Part shown: piece after piece, positions 30,352 through 41,341 of the stretch
Position numbering within the stretch: the first letter of the stretch is position 1
Layout: each line of letters begins with the position of its first letter
Assembly: GCA_026770025.1 (NCBI GenBank)
Contig: JAMXDE010000018.1
Location: 62,001-126,000 of the forward strand
DNA from: Craspedostauros australis
Lineage: Eukaryota; Bacillariophyta; Bacillariophyceae; Mastogloiales; Achnanthaceae
DNA: 64,000 nucleotides
Reading direction: 5' to 3'
Position numbers and translations under genes: made by a program
The notes under the pieces: generated by a model
Databases searched by the model: none
What the model saw: the letters and a program-made list of their open reading frames with translations, nothing else
What the model was told of the DNA's origin: nothing

Positions 30352-32312
30352 GCTCTGTCTACCATACGATCTACTCCTACGAGTACGGATACTCGCAGCA
30401 TAGTCTTGTCTCTCCGTGCTGTGACATAGATCGTAGCTCGTACTTGTGCCATGGAGCAACTGCAGCACCCACAGAATAGCCAACCAAGTCAAAGTTCCGA
30501 TCCTCTTCTTGACATTCCTTGGCTGTGCCGTTCGGGGATGGGTTGACATGTGGCCTCCGCGCAATTCATTCCGCAACACAATCGATCCATTCCAAGTACT
30601 GAGCCAACTCAATGTGCTCCTTGAATTTCCGAACTACGAATAGTCGGAACTCGTAGCGTTGAGACGAGGAACCAAAGTGTTGCTCTGTTCCGTAACAACT
30701 TGCCCTCGAGACGCGGGCGAAATCGAGAGCGAGTATCCGCGATTCAACCCGTGAACGGTCCAAGTTCGAGGGAGCGAGGGGGAGTTTGGCGCCAACCCAG
30801 AGAGGGGGCACGTCCGCAGGTCTCCTGTTTTTCTCTCTTTGTTGGACATCACGCCTTGGCTGGGATTGCATGATAGATGAGAAATCCAGTCCCAATCTTG
30901 CTTCTCGGGTTTGTTTGCTGTTGTCATGGACGAGGGTGGCCAGTCTCAGAGATGGGTTGGGGTGCTTCAGTTGGTATTCTGTTGCGTTCTGAGCTGTACC
31001 GTTCTTGAATGGTGGGTGTAGAATTGGCGATCACTCCTCCGCGCGCTTGGACATCATGCATCCCTCATCCAACTATGATGTATGGCAGTATGACTAGATT
31101 GGTGCTGATCCGGTGCCTGCTGGTATGTGTGAGAACGACCTATGGTCTGCTGGGCGAACTCATCCATCACCTATGAGCTCGTACCCCAAATACGAGCAAT
31201 CAGGTGCTCATATGCGTTGCACTGAACTACGCTTCACAAGCTGCGAGGAAACACTTTGTTGCCGTCTCCACCTCTTCTCCACTCTGCGGCACCACCCCGA
31301 CCGACCGAAAGGGCGCGCCATGGTATTGGTAAAGAGATCGGAAATAGAATGATGAGCTGATTCTTCATCGCCGAAAGACTTCGCACGAAAGAGCGTGAAG
31401 CGAGGGGTATGAACACGCCCTGTTCATTTCTTCTTCTCTCTCCTTGCATCCTACTCTCTACAGCTTTGTAGGTAGCGGCTGGTCCTGGGTATCAGTGAGT
31501 TGGTCGTAGCTGGTAGCTGTGACGTGCTTGCCTCTCCTTGTCAGAACAGTTGAGCTGAGCAGGCAAGGGTGTCGTGAAAGACGTGAAGCCTGCACATTCG
31601 TTTGATGGGACCAAATAGGTGTTTAAGACACATTCGTGATGGCGACTCGCGAGAAACCTTCGTTGATGTTGCGAGCGCCTAGGGGGAGATCTTTTCAATC
31701 CTCGTGTGTTTCCATTTAACCACATGACATACGTTGTGCCTTCACCATGATTGGCGCACTGTCCGTGAGGATAATTGTGACGATCTCGACGATACCCAAA
31801 TCCGGCAATGATGAATGCACGCAGTTTTGAGAGTGTCTTGAACAGGTCCAATTCCGTTCTGTGGCGACCAAGGCACAAGTACGGACAATGCGAACCAGGA
31901 GAGGCACCTTTCTGGGAGGGTGTTGCCGCGCGCCACTCATCTGGCTTCACTGGATCATTCCGCCGCCAAACCGCCTCTCTCGGCAGCACTATTCTATCCA
32001 TTTCTCACGTGTGGAGACAGATCAGCACAATTGCAGCGACGGAAGCATGTGTGACGCCACCAATGAGCAGAAAGCCATCGCTTTGGTGGGTGCTGAAGGA
32101 GCGTTCTGCCCTTCACGCAAATCACCCATCCAGGCACCATTCCTTCCATAAATTCATCTCCGCTCTCATCGAATTGCATCACATCTCATCACATCACAAT
32201 CAATCCACTGCAACACATCACAACACATCACATTGCACATCGCATAATCGTACGAACAACAACATCAACACCGACACCAACCGCGATCACAGCAACAAGA
32301 ACATCATCAATC
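30352..32312. other. 2-kb gap between EF-Ts and the MG protein
   Basis: TACGAGTACGGATACTCG at 30377-30394 follows the EF-Ts stop. Overlapping frames at 31490-32360 lie on both strands with no recognisable product. The last 150 bases are CA/ATCACA-rich leader-like sequence. Confidence 0.35.
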
Positions 32313-33179
32313 ATGGGCGTCAATCATTCACACGTTTCCGAACCAATCATGGTGGATGATACAGCCATCGATGCAGAGACCATGCAGAGGTTGATTACGG
32401 AACAGAAGGCGAGGAAGCAATCTCAGCATCAGCATCGCAGCGCCGGCAAGGGCAGCCCGATCAAATCAGACGCACTGGTGGACGCCGAAATCAGACATTT
32501 GGAACGGCGCATCCTCAACGACCTGCGACAGCGCAAGGCCCAAAGACAGCAGAAGGACGGCAGCGGGCGGCAACGACGCCGCAAGGGCAATGCCTGCATG
32601 CTCAAGAGCGGGAGCTGCGCCGAGCACGTCCACGAACATCACGAGAGCAAGCACAGCCGACCGCACTTCGCGGGCCGGTGCGATGCTCATCTGCGGCCAT
32701 TGAAGGTCGCTCCTTTGGTTACAAAGGGCAGCACCAACAACATCAACAGCAGCTGCACCAGGGATACCAGAGCCATGCTGGAACAGCTCATGGCATCCAA
32801 CCAATTCAATGACAGCATCCTCTCCCTCGTGGAAGACGAATCCGACTACGTGATAGACCGCCGCCAGCAGCACAAGACATCACCCACAACACAGAAAACC
32901 ACTACAACACAAGCAGACATGGACAGACAGCGGCTACTGCTGCAACTCCTCGTGTCAGCCACACAGCAAGCGAACAAATCCGGCGATGTCCACCACTCTA
33001 CTCGTAGCAGACGTCAACATTCACGTAAGAACGACTGTGGAGACGACGATGATGATGATGATAGACATCAACTGCCACCATGCGAATGGATCACCACGAG
33101 CGATGAATCGTTGGAGAGCGGAGCCTTTAGATGTGACGACAATGCCACGTACGTATCTGAACTGACAACACCATCGTAG
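32313..33179 (+). CDS. Hypothetical protein with N-terminal myristoylation motif
   Basis: The encoded protein is 288 aa. It begins MGVNHSHVS, with Gly2 and Ser6 fitting the N-myristoylation consensus, so membrane tethering is plausible. An amphipathic charged region (DAEIRHLERRILNDLRQRK) could be a short coiled coil. Then come a His/Cys-containing basic stretch, a Thr/Gln-rich linker and an Asp run before a Ser/Glu-rich end. I recognise no domain. The ATG context (ATCATGG) is good and codon use looks like the neighbours, but no homologous family supports the call. Confidence 0.45.
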   Translation: MGVNHSHVSEPIMVDDTAIDAETMQRLITEQKARKQSQHQHRSAGKGSPIKSDALVDAEIRHLERRILNDLRQRKAQRQQKDGSGRQRRRKGNACMLKSGSCAEHVHEHHESKHSRPHFAGRCDAHLRPLKVAPLVTKGSTNNINSSCTRDTRAMLEQLMASNQFNDSILSLVEDESDYVIDRRQQHKTSPTTQKTTTTQADMDRQRLLLQLLVSATQQANKSGDVHHSTRSRRQHSRKNDCGDDDDDDDRHQLPPCEWITTSDESLESGAFRCDDNATYVSELTTPS

Positions 33180-34248
33180 AAACTGGAGACCATTCCACAG
33201 CGCAATGGAACCAAAGACATTGCCATAAATCCAGAGAGTGCTGGATCAGGACCATACCATCGACATCAAGGGCATGGCTGGGAACAATCGTTGGCCTCTT
33301 GTGCCCAATGCTCGAGATTGCATTGCAACCTGCATTCATATTCTACCTGCAAATAGTCTATTGCGTCAGTGGCTCGTACATTCCATACTTAGCTGCAATC
33401 ATCACAACATTATAATAGAATAGTATGCACCTTGACTCATCTTTGATCCTCCAGTACAGGAGATCGCCAATGCGCGCTTCACTTCTCGACGTCCTCATGC
33501 ACCAGCGCCTTTCTTCTGCCGGTATCCACTCAATCTCTATCAGTTCTATCCATTTCTGCAGGTACCGCAGACGCTCGAGACAACACGATACGACTGATAC
33601 CGATACCGTACATCAGCGCCACCGCAATCGGAACATGGATAAACTTATAACTTCGTCCTTGCACAGACAAGCCCCCACAGCATACCAACTTGGTCGTGTG
33701 CTCGTGTGGTCATGAAGGATGCGTACGCGTACACGTGATGACTCATGGATGATGAGGACTGCGAACTACTATATCTCTTACTTGTAAGAGAGAGCGAGAG
33801 GGATTTAGGCTGGCACTCTGCCCCTTAGAAGCGTCCGCCAGCACACCCACTGCTTGTCACGCCCAGAGCAGAAAGGAATGGTGCAACACAAGCGCCCATG
33901 CGCAACGGATCACATTTGCCTTTAGGTTGGCCCTTTGTCAGCTACGTGCATGTGGTAGTGCCATGATCATCAAATGCACGGTATGGCCAGGCATACTCAT
34001 CCTATTCCATGAAACCATCACTCATGTCAGAACTTGCTAGCCTCCTCCAGGAAGTTCGGCATTCTGCTCATGCAGAGTAATTGTGGAGGGTGGACCACAG
34101 GATAAGTCTGCGAGTTTTTATCATACCGCGGTGCTCGGATTCTTTGTGTTGTGCCTGCCTTCACAAAGTTCTCACGAACAGCATGAAAGCCCTTTGCGGA
34201 GTGTCAATACCCCGAACGAACTGTTGACGAACTACGACTCATGCCACC
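33180..34248. other. 1-kb gap before the Copia element
   Basis: CATTATAATAGAATAG lies near 33407-33423, a motif seen at other gene ends here. The rest shows no gene. The five bases 34244-34248 (CCACC) are the left target-site duplication. Confidence 0.45.
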
Positions 34249-34418
34249 TGACAATTCTCACAGAATTCCTTACTTCTTACTTCTTTACTAATCCTATTAG
34301 TCAAATACTGGTCGGGGGCTGTCTTCGGACAGCACTCACAAATAAACAACAAGAGCTCCGACCAGGGCACGAAACAACGGGCCAATACGTCTTTCGTAGT
34401 TACTTGCACTGTTTGACA
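34249..34418 (+). repeat. 5' LTR of the Copia element
   Basis: 170 bp from TGACAATTCTC to GTTTGACA. It includes an internal hairpin-like GGGGGCTGTC...GGACAGC stretch and CAAATAAACAA, which could serve as a polyadenylation region. It looks identical to the copy at 39963-40132. Confidence 0.95.
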
Positions 34419-34493
34419 GATTAAGAGTCGTGCTTACCAACACTGAGCAACACCCAACACCACACCACCTTTACCGTCTTACGAGCTATCACC

Positions 34494-35891
34494 ATGGACC
34501 GACCAACCAACATCAACACCTTCAACAAGATCATCCAAGAGCTGGTTCAGCTCGATGATGAAGAGATGGAGTTCCTTGGCGAGAAGCTCGGGAGACTCGA
34601 TCGCGCGATCCGCAACTCGGACGCGACCATCGTGGCGGCGTTGACGCTATCGCCAACGCTGTCAGCAATCAGCATCACCAACATCCTCCGCATCTTCGTG
34701 TACGCAAGAGCCAACACAATCACTGCGCGCACAGACTGGGCAGCGATTGACCTGTTCAACGACGCGAACAATTACGTTCCACCTGAAGTCAGCACGCCAG
34801 TCGCGAACGCAGCAGCTCAAGTCCGATCGGAAATCGCAATCAGAGAGGCAGCCGCAGCCACGGAGATGACAGTCGCAACCAGCCGCGAGATCACCGTCAG
34901 CTCTCCGAGCCGCGCGGGACGCACATCGCGATCGCCACGGACCCCGCGAACTCCATCAGGATGGAAGTTCGACAAGGTTAGCATGCCGGAAGCACCCGAG
35001 TTCACTGGAATGAACTGCGACTGGTATGACTGGAAGATCGCATTCAAGCGCCAACTGGTCACATCCAGATACGCCGCGTACCTCGGCGCAGACAAACCGT
35101 CACACTTCGAGGATGAGATCGACCAGCAGCTGTACACGGTGCTGCACACGAAGACGGCGGATGGATGCGCAGCGTTCATCGTGGAAGCCCACGAACCCAA
35201 CGGACACGATGCGTTCCAGGCACTCGTGCGAACATACGAGTCGCCCGAACACAAAGCTGAAGCCATCGTCGAAGAAGAACAGAAGATCGCCGAGCTCCGT
35301 TACGACGGATCCGAGCCCTTCCCAGTATTCGTCAACGCTTTCTCCAAATGCATCCGCGTCATGGAGCAGAACGGGAAGCAAATGACAGACCAACAGAAGA
35401 TCGCAAAGTTCTTCCGCAACATCACGGACGATCGCTTCACGAGCGAGATGTCCAGATTCCGTCACACGGAACAGTCCTTTTCCGCCATCCGGGAGGCATT
35501 CATGCAACATGATGCGCTCCTCGCGAAGTCGGAAGGGCACTACTCTCCCAAGCGCAACCGTCGCTACCAACAGAAGGACACCAAGGACGACCGCAAGAGG
35601 CCACGCGAATCCTCCAAGTGGGATCGCAAGGGCGCCGCATCATTTCGGTTGCCGGACTCCGTCTTCCGTCGCATGCCGGCGAGCACTCAAGTGCTCCTCG
35701 TCGAAGCGTCTCGTCACTTCCGTACCACCGGGAAACCAATCGATGAAGACACACTCAAGCGCAACAAGCCAACAGAGTATGCGCGCAACCTCGAGTTGCC
35801 ACTGACCCAGCGAGGACCCAAGCGGCCTCGCACGGGCGACCACAAGACCGGACGACCCGGCACCCAAGGACCATGGAACGCCGGTTCTTGA
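34494..35891 (+). CDS. Gag-like protein of the Copia element
   Basis: A long open frame of 465 codons with an ATG about 75 bases after the 5' LTR. The central part (FTGMNCDWYDWKIAFKRQL onward) matches the Copia gag helical region; the C-terminal part is very basic (Lys/Arg-rich) and would bind RNA. I do not see a classic zinc-knuckle CCHC motif. Confidence 0.8.
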   Translation: MDRPTNINTFNKIIQELVQLDDEEMEFLGEKLGRLDRAIRNSDATIVAALTLSPTLSAISITNILRIFVYARANTITARTDWAAIDLFNDANNYVPPEVSTPVANAAAQVRSEIAIREAAAATEMTVATSREITVSSPSRAGRTSRSPRTPRTPSGWKFDKVSMPEAPEFTGMNCDWYDWKIAFKRQLVTSRYAAYLGADKPSHFEDEIDQQLYTVLHTKTADGCAAFIVEAHEPNGHDAFQALVRTYESPEHKAEAIVEEEQKIAELRYDGSEPFPVFVNAFSKCIRVMEQNGKQMTDQQKIAKFFRNITDDRFTSEMSRFRHTEQSFSAIREAFMQHDALLAKSEGHYSPKRNRRYQQKDTKDDRKRPRESSKWDRKGAASFRLPDSVFRRMPASTQVLLVEASRHFRTTGKPIDEDTLKRNKPTEYARNLELPLTQRGPKRPRTGDHKTGRPGTQGPWNAGS

Positions 35892-35969
35892 CAATCAAAG
35901 ACGGGCACAACTCGCCGTCAGTCGGAGATTGTCATCCACCTCAAACCCCGCGACTGTAGGGGGGCGAGC

Positions 35970-38900
35970 GTGACGACCGCAGCGGGAATGCCCGGACGTG
36001 CACGTCCGGTGGCACCACAAGAGTCCCGTCCGTGCACAACCCACCCGACAGTGGAGCACTGCATCCGAAGGGCAAGAGTAACGAACAATAGCCAAGGCTT
36101 TATCATCCTAGACTCAGGGGCGGACGGAGACATCGTTCATGCGTCGGGCTGGGAGGTGACCCACACACACCAACAAGAGTTTCGTGCCCGAGGGGCGACG
36201 ATCAACTCACCAATCGAGACATTCCAGATGGTCGACGCGGTGGCAGCATACGAGCCCCCATCAGGCGGCGTGATCCTCATCAAAGCGAACTACGTGGCTC
36301 TCGACAAGCATCCACAGCAGACGGAATCACTGTTTAACACACATCATATGCGCGCGTCCGGACTGAACGTCTACGATCGCCTAATCGAACATCAGGGACA
36401 GCAGCGGGTCTCATCGGACGACATCAGCATAACACTGGAGAACCATGACGGCAACACGCTCCGAATTCCCATCAGAAAGCCGACAGCCCACGAGATGGCA
36501 ACGGCGCAGCATATCATCATATGCGACAGACATCAGCGTCTACGACGCAACGCAGGTCGGGTCGATTTCACACGAATCTTCCGGCACCTTCCGCCACACG
36601 TGGTGGAGAAGACAATGGCGGCGTCCACTCAGCTGGCAGATACTCCGATCGAGGCAGAGTCAAGGCTCATCCCGCGGCAGTATCGAGCGCAGCGAGCAGG
36701 AGTGCTGCAACCCAACAGGATCGACGGCAGAGTTGACACGGACACGTTCTTCTCCACCGTCCAGTCCATCCGGCACTACAAATGCTTTCAGCTGTTCTCG
36801 CACCAACAATCGAAATTCATCTGGGCGAAGCCATTGGGCCGCGAGGCCATGGCACCAGGGGCGCTCACGGACTTCATCATAAGCATCGGCGCTCCGGACC
36901 TACTCGTATCAGACAATTCGCAGGTGCAGTCGGGCAAGGCATGGAAAGCGGTCACATCCCGCTATTTGATCAAGCACCAGTTCACTGTGCCCATGAATCA
37001 GAACCAGAATCACGCAGAACGGGCGATCGGCAATGTCAAGCGGCATGCATACCAGCTTCTGTGGGCCGCCTCGGCGCCACTCTCATTCTGGTGCTACGCT
37101 GTGCAACACGCGATCGACACTTGGAACTACACGGCAAAGGCGAGCCTCCAGTGGCGTACGCCAATCGAGATTCTTCGAGGCAACACTCCCGACATCTCGA
37201 TGTTTCGCTTCACGTTCTTCCAGCCCATATGGTTCTTCGAGCCCATGACCAAATTTCCCAACCATCCATTCAAACCAGGGTACTTCCTTGGCATCGCATG
37301 GAACCACGGTGATCCATTCACCTACACCATATGGTCACCGCGAGGCGATGACATCACGAAAGGCACCGCGCTTGTGCGCAACATCGTCAAGCCGCGTGTC
37401 GTCGAAGACGCCATCCCTCCACGCATCACCGACGCGGAGGTCAACCGCATCGCTCGGCTCGATATCATCCACACCACTACGCGCGGCGAATCCGGCGAAC
37501 GCGCCAGGACCAAGACATTGCCGGCGGAACTCGCTCGACAGGTCCGTGAGGCCATCGACGCGATTGCTGTGCAGTCAGGGGCGGCGGCAGGTCCACCGGC
37601 GACGGCGACGCAGGAGGTCAGGGGCGTATCCGAGAATAACACGCCAGCAGGCACGGATGACCGATGGTTCGGTCAGCCAAACATAATTCCCAACGACGGC
37701 GACAGGCCGGAACATAATGCGCACGGCGTCATCTCCGATGACGACGGCGACGCATCCACGGGTACCATCTCTGAGGAGACCGATGACTCCGAAGTCACGG
37801 CGATGCCAGATCCTCCGGAGCACCGCTCTCAGGGGCGTGAGTCCTCTCTCATCGAGAGAGAGCATGACGAGCTGTTCCGAAATCAGGTCGAAAACGAGAA
37901 ATCTGACGACTTGGCAATCAACTCCATCCTCAGCCACGCATTCAGAGACGGACATCTACACTTCAATGTGCAATGGTCCAATACTGAAACGCAATGGTTC
38001 CGATATGACGTGATCCGAGCAGACCATCCCGAAATGGTAGCACGATACATCATTGACAACGAACCACGACGCAACGGTCGACACAATCGACAATCGCAAG
38101 TCCTACTCAAGTGGGCGAAACATGCACTGCGAGCCATCAGGCGCAGAATCCGAAGAATCGAGCGAACTCGAGTCTTCACCATGGATGACGATGACAACAT
38201 CATCATCATCAGACGAATCCGTCCAGGCAAGAAGAAGCCGAAACGAGACTACTTCGCCACTGTGTATCAATACGGTGTCGAGGTCCCACGCAACATGAAA
38301 CATGCATTGCAACTGGATGAGGCCAACGGGGATCACCAATGGAGAGACGCAGCGAAGAAAGAAATCGACGCATTGATCGAACTCGACTGCTTCACATTCC
38401 ACCCATCAACATACCAACCACCAGCAGACTACCAGAGCACGAAACTCCGACTCATATTCGCGGTCAAGCAAGACCTGCGACGTAAGGGGCGCTTGGTAGC
38501 AGGCGGGCATCTCATCGAGCTGGCGGACAACATCCGAGTCTACTCTTCCACTGTCAAGTCGACAAGCGTCCGCATTCTCGATGCAATAGCAGATGCAAAC
38601 AACCTGCAACAGCTATGTGGCGACGTCGGCAATGCATTCGTCAATGCATACACCAATGAGAAGATCTATGCGACAGCAGGAAAGGCATTCGACGACAAAG
38701 AAGGACAAGTCATTGTGCTCAAGAAGGCACTGTACGGTCTTCGGTCGAGCGCTCAACGATTCCATGCACACTTCGCTAATACTCTCTCATCAATGGGATT
38801 CACGCCATCACGGCATGATCAGGATGTATGGATCCAGCGCAGAGACGACTCTGGCTACGACTACATCTGTACCCACGTGGACGACTTCAAGATAGTCGCC

Positions 38901-39965
38901 AAAGACCCAGACCAGTACATGAAAGCGATCCAACAAGTCTACACAGTCAAAGACATCGGACCGCCGAAGTACTATCTTGGCAACGATTATTCCAGGAACG
39001 CAAAAGGAAAATGGAGCGTCGGATGCGACAAATACATTTCCAATGCTCTGGACAAGATCGAACGGCTCCATGGGGAACTGCATGACCAACATGTGCCCAT
39101 GAAGAGCAAGGATCATCCGGAAACGGATGATACACCACTACTAACACCTGACGAGCAACAACAGTTCCAGCAGCTCATCGGCATGCTGAACTGGGTTGTA
39201 CAGCTCGGACGTTTCGACGTCGCATTTGCCACCTCTTCTCTCTCACGTTTCACATCGACACCGCGAAAAGGGCATCTCACGAGAGCACTTAAGATATGGG
39301 GATACCTCAAGAACAAATCCACGCTGAGAACCATGATCGACTCAAAACCTATCGCGTTCGAGAACTTCAATCCAGAATCGCCCAACCCGGAGATGGTTGC
39401 ACAGATGAAGGAAGAGTACCCCGAAGCGGCTGAGGACATTGACGATCAGGCACCGGCAGCGATATATCCTGAGATCCAGATGTGTGCATTCGTCGATGCG
39501 GACCACGCTCACGATCTGGTCACGCGGAGATCGAACACCGGCATCATCATCTTCCTGGGGCGCACCCCAGTGCACTTCTCCAGCAAACGCCAGACATCAG
39601 TCGCAACATCAACATACGGAGCAGAATTCAATGCAATGCGCTCGGCAACCGAGGAAATCATTGCACTCCGATACGCACTCCGATCTCTGGGAGTCACAGT
39701 CAAAGCGCCAACGATCACGTTCGGCGACAACAATGCAGTGATATCGAACACGACCATTGCAGACAGCTTGCTTCAAAAGAAGCACGTGGCAATCTCATTC
39801 CACAGAGTCCGCGAAGCGGTGGGAGCTGGAATCCTTGTCCCAGTCTATGTCCCATCAAAGCGGAACTTTGCAGATATGCTCACGAAGGCGCTGGCAAAGC
39901 CAGAACTCACATCATTTGTCACAACTCTGTTCTATGCAGGTCTACCTCGAGATCAAGGGGCGTGA
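35970..39965 (+). CDS. Pol polyprotein of the Copia element (PR-IN-RT-RH)
   Basis: A second long open frame of about 1,330 codons, ending at the edge of the 3' LTR. Parts in order: aspartic protease (LDSGAD), integrase core (LLVSDNSQVQSG with downstream HAERAIGNVK), a region resembling a chromodomain (W-rich, FRDGHLHFNVQW...TQWFRYD), reverse transcriptase (KGRLVAGGH; YICTHVDDFKIV, the catalytic DD) and RNase H (STYGAEFNAM, FGDNNAV). How the second frame is expressed relative to gag is not evident from sequence alone. Confidence 0.88.
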   Translation: MTTAAGMPGRARPVAPQESRPCTTHPTVEHCIRRARVTNNSQGFIILDSGADGDIVHASGWEVTHTHQQEFRARGATINSPIETFQMVDAVAAYEPPSGGVILIKANYVALDKHPQQTESLFNTHHMRASGLNVYDRLIEHQGQQRVSSDDISITLENHDGNTLRIPIRKPTAHEMATAQHIIICDRHQRLRRNAGRVDFTRIFRHLPPHVVEKTMAASTQLADTPIEAESRLIPRQYRAQRAGVLQPNRIDGRVDTDTFFSTVQSIRHYKCFQLFSHQQSKFIWAKPLGREAMAPGALTDFIISIGAPDLLVSDNSQVQSGKAWKAVTSRYLIKHQFTVPMNQNQNHAERAIGNVKRHAYQLLWAASAPLSFWCYAVQHAIDTWNYTAKASLQWRTPIEILRGNTPDISMFRFTFFQPIWFFEPMTKFPNHPFKPGYFLGIAWNHGDPFTYTIWSPRGDDITKGTALVRNIVKPRVVEDAIPPRITDAEVNRIARLDIIHTTTRGESGERARTKTLPAELARQVREAIDAIAVQSGAAAGPPATATQEVRGVSENNTPAGTDDRWFGQPNIIPNDGDRPEHNAHGVISDDDGDASTGTISEETDDSEVTAMPDPPEHRSQGRESSLIEREHDELFRNQVENEKSDDLAINSILSHAFRDGHLHFNVQWSNTETQWFRYDVIRADHPEMVARYIIDNEPRRNGRHNRQSQVLLKWAKHALRAIRRRIRRIERTRVFTMDDDDNIIIIRRIRPGKKKPKRDYFATVYQYGVEVPRNMKHALQLDEANGDHQWRDAAKKEIDALIELDCFTFHPSTYQPPADYQSTKLRLIFAVKQDLRRKGRLVAGGHLIELADNIRVYSSTVKSTSVRILDAIADANNLQQLCGDVGNAFVNAYTNEKIYATAGKAFDDKEGQVIVLKKALYGLRSSAQRFHAHFANTLSSMGFTPSRHDQDVWIQRRDDSGYDYICTHVDDFKIVAKDPDQYMKAIQQVYTVKDIGPPKYYLGNDYSRNAKGKWSVGCDKYISNALDKIERLHGELHDQHVPMKSKDHPETDDTPLLTPDEQQQFQQLIGMLNWVVQLGRFDVAFATSSLSRFTSTPRKGHLTRALKIWGYLKNKSTLRTMIDSKPIAFENFNPESPNPEMVAQMKEEYPEAAEDIDDQAPAAIYPEIQMCAFVDADHAHDLVTRRSNTGIIIFLGRTPVHFSSKRQTSVATSTYGAEFNAMRSATEEIIALRYALRSLGVTVKAPTITFGDNNAVISNTTIADSLLQKKHVAISFHRVREAVGAGILVPVYVPSKRNFADMLTKALAKPELTSFVTTLFYAGLPRDQGA

Positions 39966-40132
39966 CAATTCTCACAGAATTCCTTACTTCTTACTTCTTT
40001 ACTAATCCTATTAGTCAAATACTGGTCGGGGGCTGTCTTCGGACAGCACTCACAAATAAACAACAAGAGCTCCGACCAGGGCACGAAACAACGGGCCAAT
40101 ACGTCTTTCGTAGTTACTTGCACTGTTTGACA
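39963..40132 (+). repeat. 3' LTR of the Copia element
   Basis: 170 bp, reads identical to 34249-34418, and is followed directly by the CCACC target duplication. Confidence 0.95.
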
Positions 40133-40441
40133 CCACCAACGGGACACACATGCCCACCAATGCCATACATCATCCACCTCAGGACTCTGTTTTGATCGTA
40201 GACCACCGTTCCCTATCGTTGGCTATGGTGGTGGTGACATTGATCATTCTGTGCATTCCACACCAGAGCACCGCAAAAATGCGCAGCATATTCTCCATCT
40301 TCTCTTGTGTCTGATGCCTCCTTCTCTTTATCGCAGAGAGAGAGAGAGAGAGAGAGACTACTACATCACGGTATGATCCCATTCAGTCCGATCTATGGTG
40401 CCTACGGACAGTCCTACTGGTACGAGTACTCGTGGTGTCAA
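40133..40441. other. Short gap between Copia element and DUF1349 gene, with AG microsatellite
   Basis: An (AG)n run at about 40335-40358 and TACGAGTACTCG at 40421-40432. It should contain the 3' untranslated region of the minus-strand DUF1349 gene. Confidence 0.5.
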
Positions 40442-41341
40442 TCAAAGACAATCGGCGTTGTGTTCGAAGGAGGTTCCTTGGGTGATGCTCAAACCATCGA
40501 AGGTGGCGACTGTGCCCTTCTGATCCTCGGGACAGGCCGCGAAGAGACCGGCCATGATGCAGCCATCAGGCGCGGCTGGGCCTTCGAAGGCGTTCTGTAC
40601 GGTGGGATGCTCATTGAGCAGCGCGTGATTCATGTCCTTGTTCATGTGGCAGATGCGCATCATCGTCCAATCCAGAGAGTCCCAATCGATCACTTTGTCA
40701 TCCTTGGCGTCCGCTGGGTACGACGCGGCCTCGACGACGTAGCTGCCGCCATGCTGCGACATGCAATGCACACGGATGCATGCGCTAAGACTATCCCAGG
40801 TCTGCGTGGACCAGTCGCTGAAGCCGTTCGTGGTGACGCAGGACAAGCGAGGGACACCATCGACGACCTCGATGCCCGTCTTGATCCAGTGCTCGTGGTT
40901 CAGACGCAGGAGGACCCCGACCTGATCAAATTGACAATTCGGTTTGATGGTGAAGCGGGTTGTGATCGTGATCGGGAAGTGTGCCTGCGATACGACGGTG
41001 TGAAGGAATGGGCCATCGTCTTTTATGAGCAGCGGCTCGTAATACGTCTTCCTCCAGAAGTCCTTCTTAGCAGGCGCGCCAATTTGCAACTTGTTTCCAA
41101 CCTGCACCGAAATGAGCTTCCACCATCCATCCCTTCCCTCTCGCTTCGCCTTCGCATCCTCGGCGGTGTCATCCGCATCGGACTCGGTCGTCCATCCATC
41201 GGGTGGGCAGTACCATTGCAGCAGCGGCCCATCACCAGCAGCCGCAGTTGACGCCTTGGTGTCACCGGAATCTGGTGTTGCCACCAGACTCTGGAATCCA
41301 TTCACTGCGCGAAAAGATCGCTCTGCATCTCCTTGCTTCAT
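40442..41341 (-). CDS. DUF1349 (concanavalin-like fold) protein
   Basis: The encoded protein is 299 aa in one exon. Diagnostic segments of the DUF1349 / 'regulation of enolase' family are present: DFWRKTYY with the following DDGPFL, then CQFDQVGVLLRL, HWIKTGIEVVDG and SCVTTNGFSDWST (about residues 95-180). The rest of the jelly-roll follows to about residue 285, with AGLFAACPED near the end. In yeast the relative YPL067C-type proteins are poorly characterised and a carbohydrate-binding-like fold is assumed, so a precise role cannot be given. No signal peptide is seen, so it is probably cytosolic. The long plus-strand frame over this gene is a shadow. Confidence 0.75.
   Translation of the reverse strand: MKQGDAERSFRAVNGFQSLVATPDSGDTKASTAAAGDGPLLQWYCPPDGWTTESDADDTAEDAKAKREGRDGWWKLISVQVGNKLQIGAPAKKDFWRKTYYEPLLIKDDGPFLHTVVSQAHFPITITTRFTIKPNCQFDQVGVLLRLNHEHWIKTGIEVVDGVPRLSCVTTNGFSDWSTQTWDSLSACIRVHCMSQHGGSYVVEAASYPADAKDDKVIDWDSLDWTMMRICHMNKDMNHALLNEHPTVQNAFEGPAAPDGCIMAGLFAACPEDQKGTVATFDGLSITQGTSFEHNADCL

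Larger units (their letters stand above)
34249..40132 (+). mobile_element. Copia-type LTR retrotransposon (diatom CoDi-like), looks whole
   Basis: The element is 5,884 bases. It is bounded by 170-bp LTRs (TG...CA) that look identical by eye and by a 5-bp target duplication, CCACC, on both sides (34244-34248 and 40133-40137). Two long reading frames follow the Copia order: gag, then protease, integrase, reverse transcriptase and RNase H. The integrase-before-RT order places it in Ty1/Copia; resemblance to diatom CoDi elements is from general sequence character. Identical LTRs imply a recent insertion. It lies head-on to the DUF1349 gene, whose stop is about 310 bases past its right end. Confidence 0.93.

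Noticed and set aside
40307-41251. 314-codon plus-strand frame over the DUF1349 gene
   Set aside because: Antisense shadow: the minus strand carries clear DUF1349 motifs.
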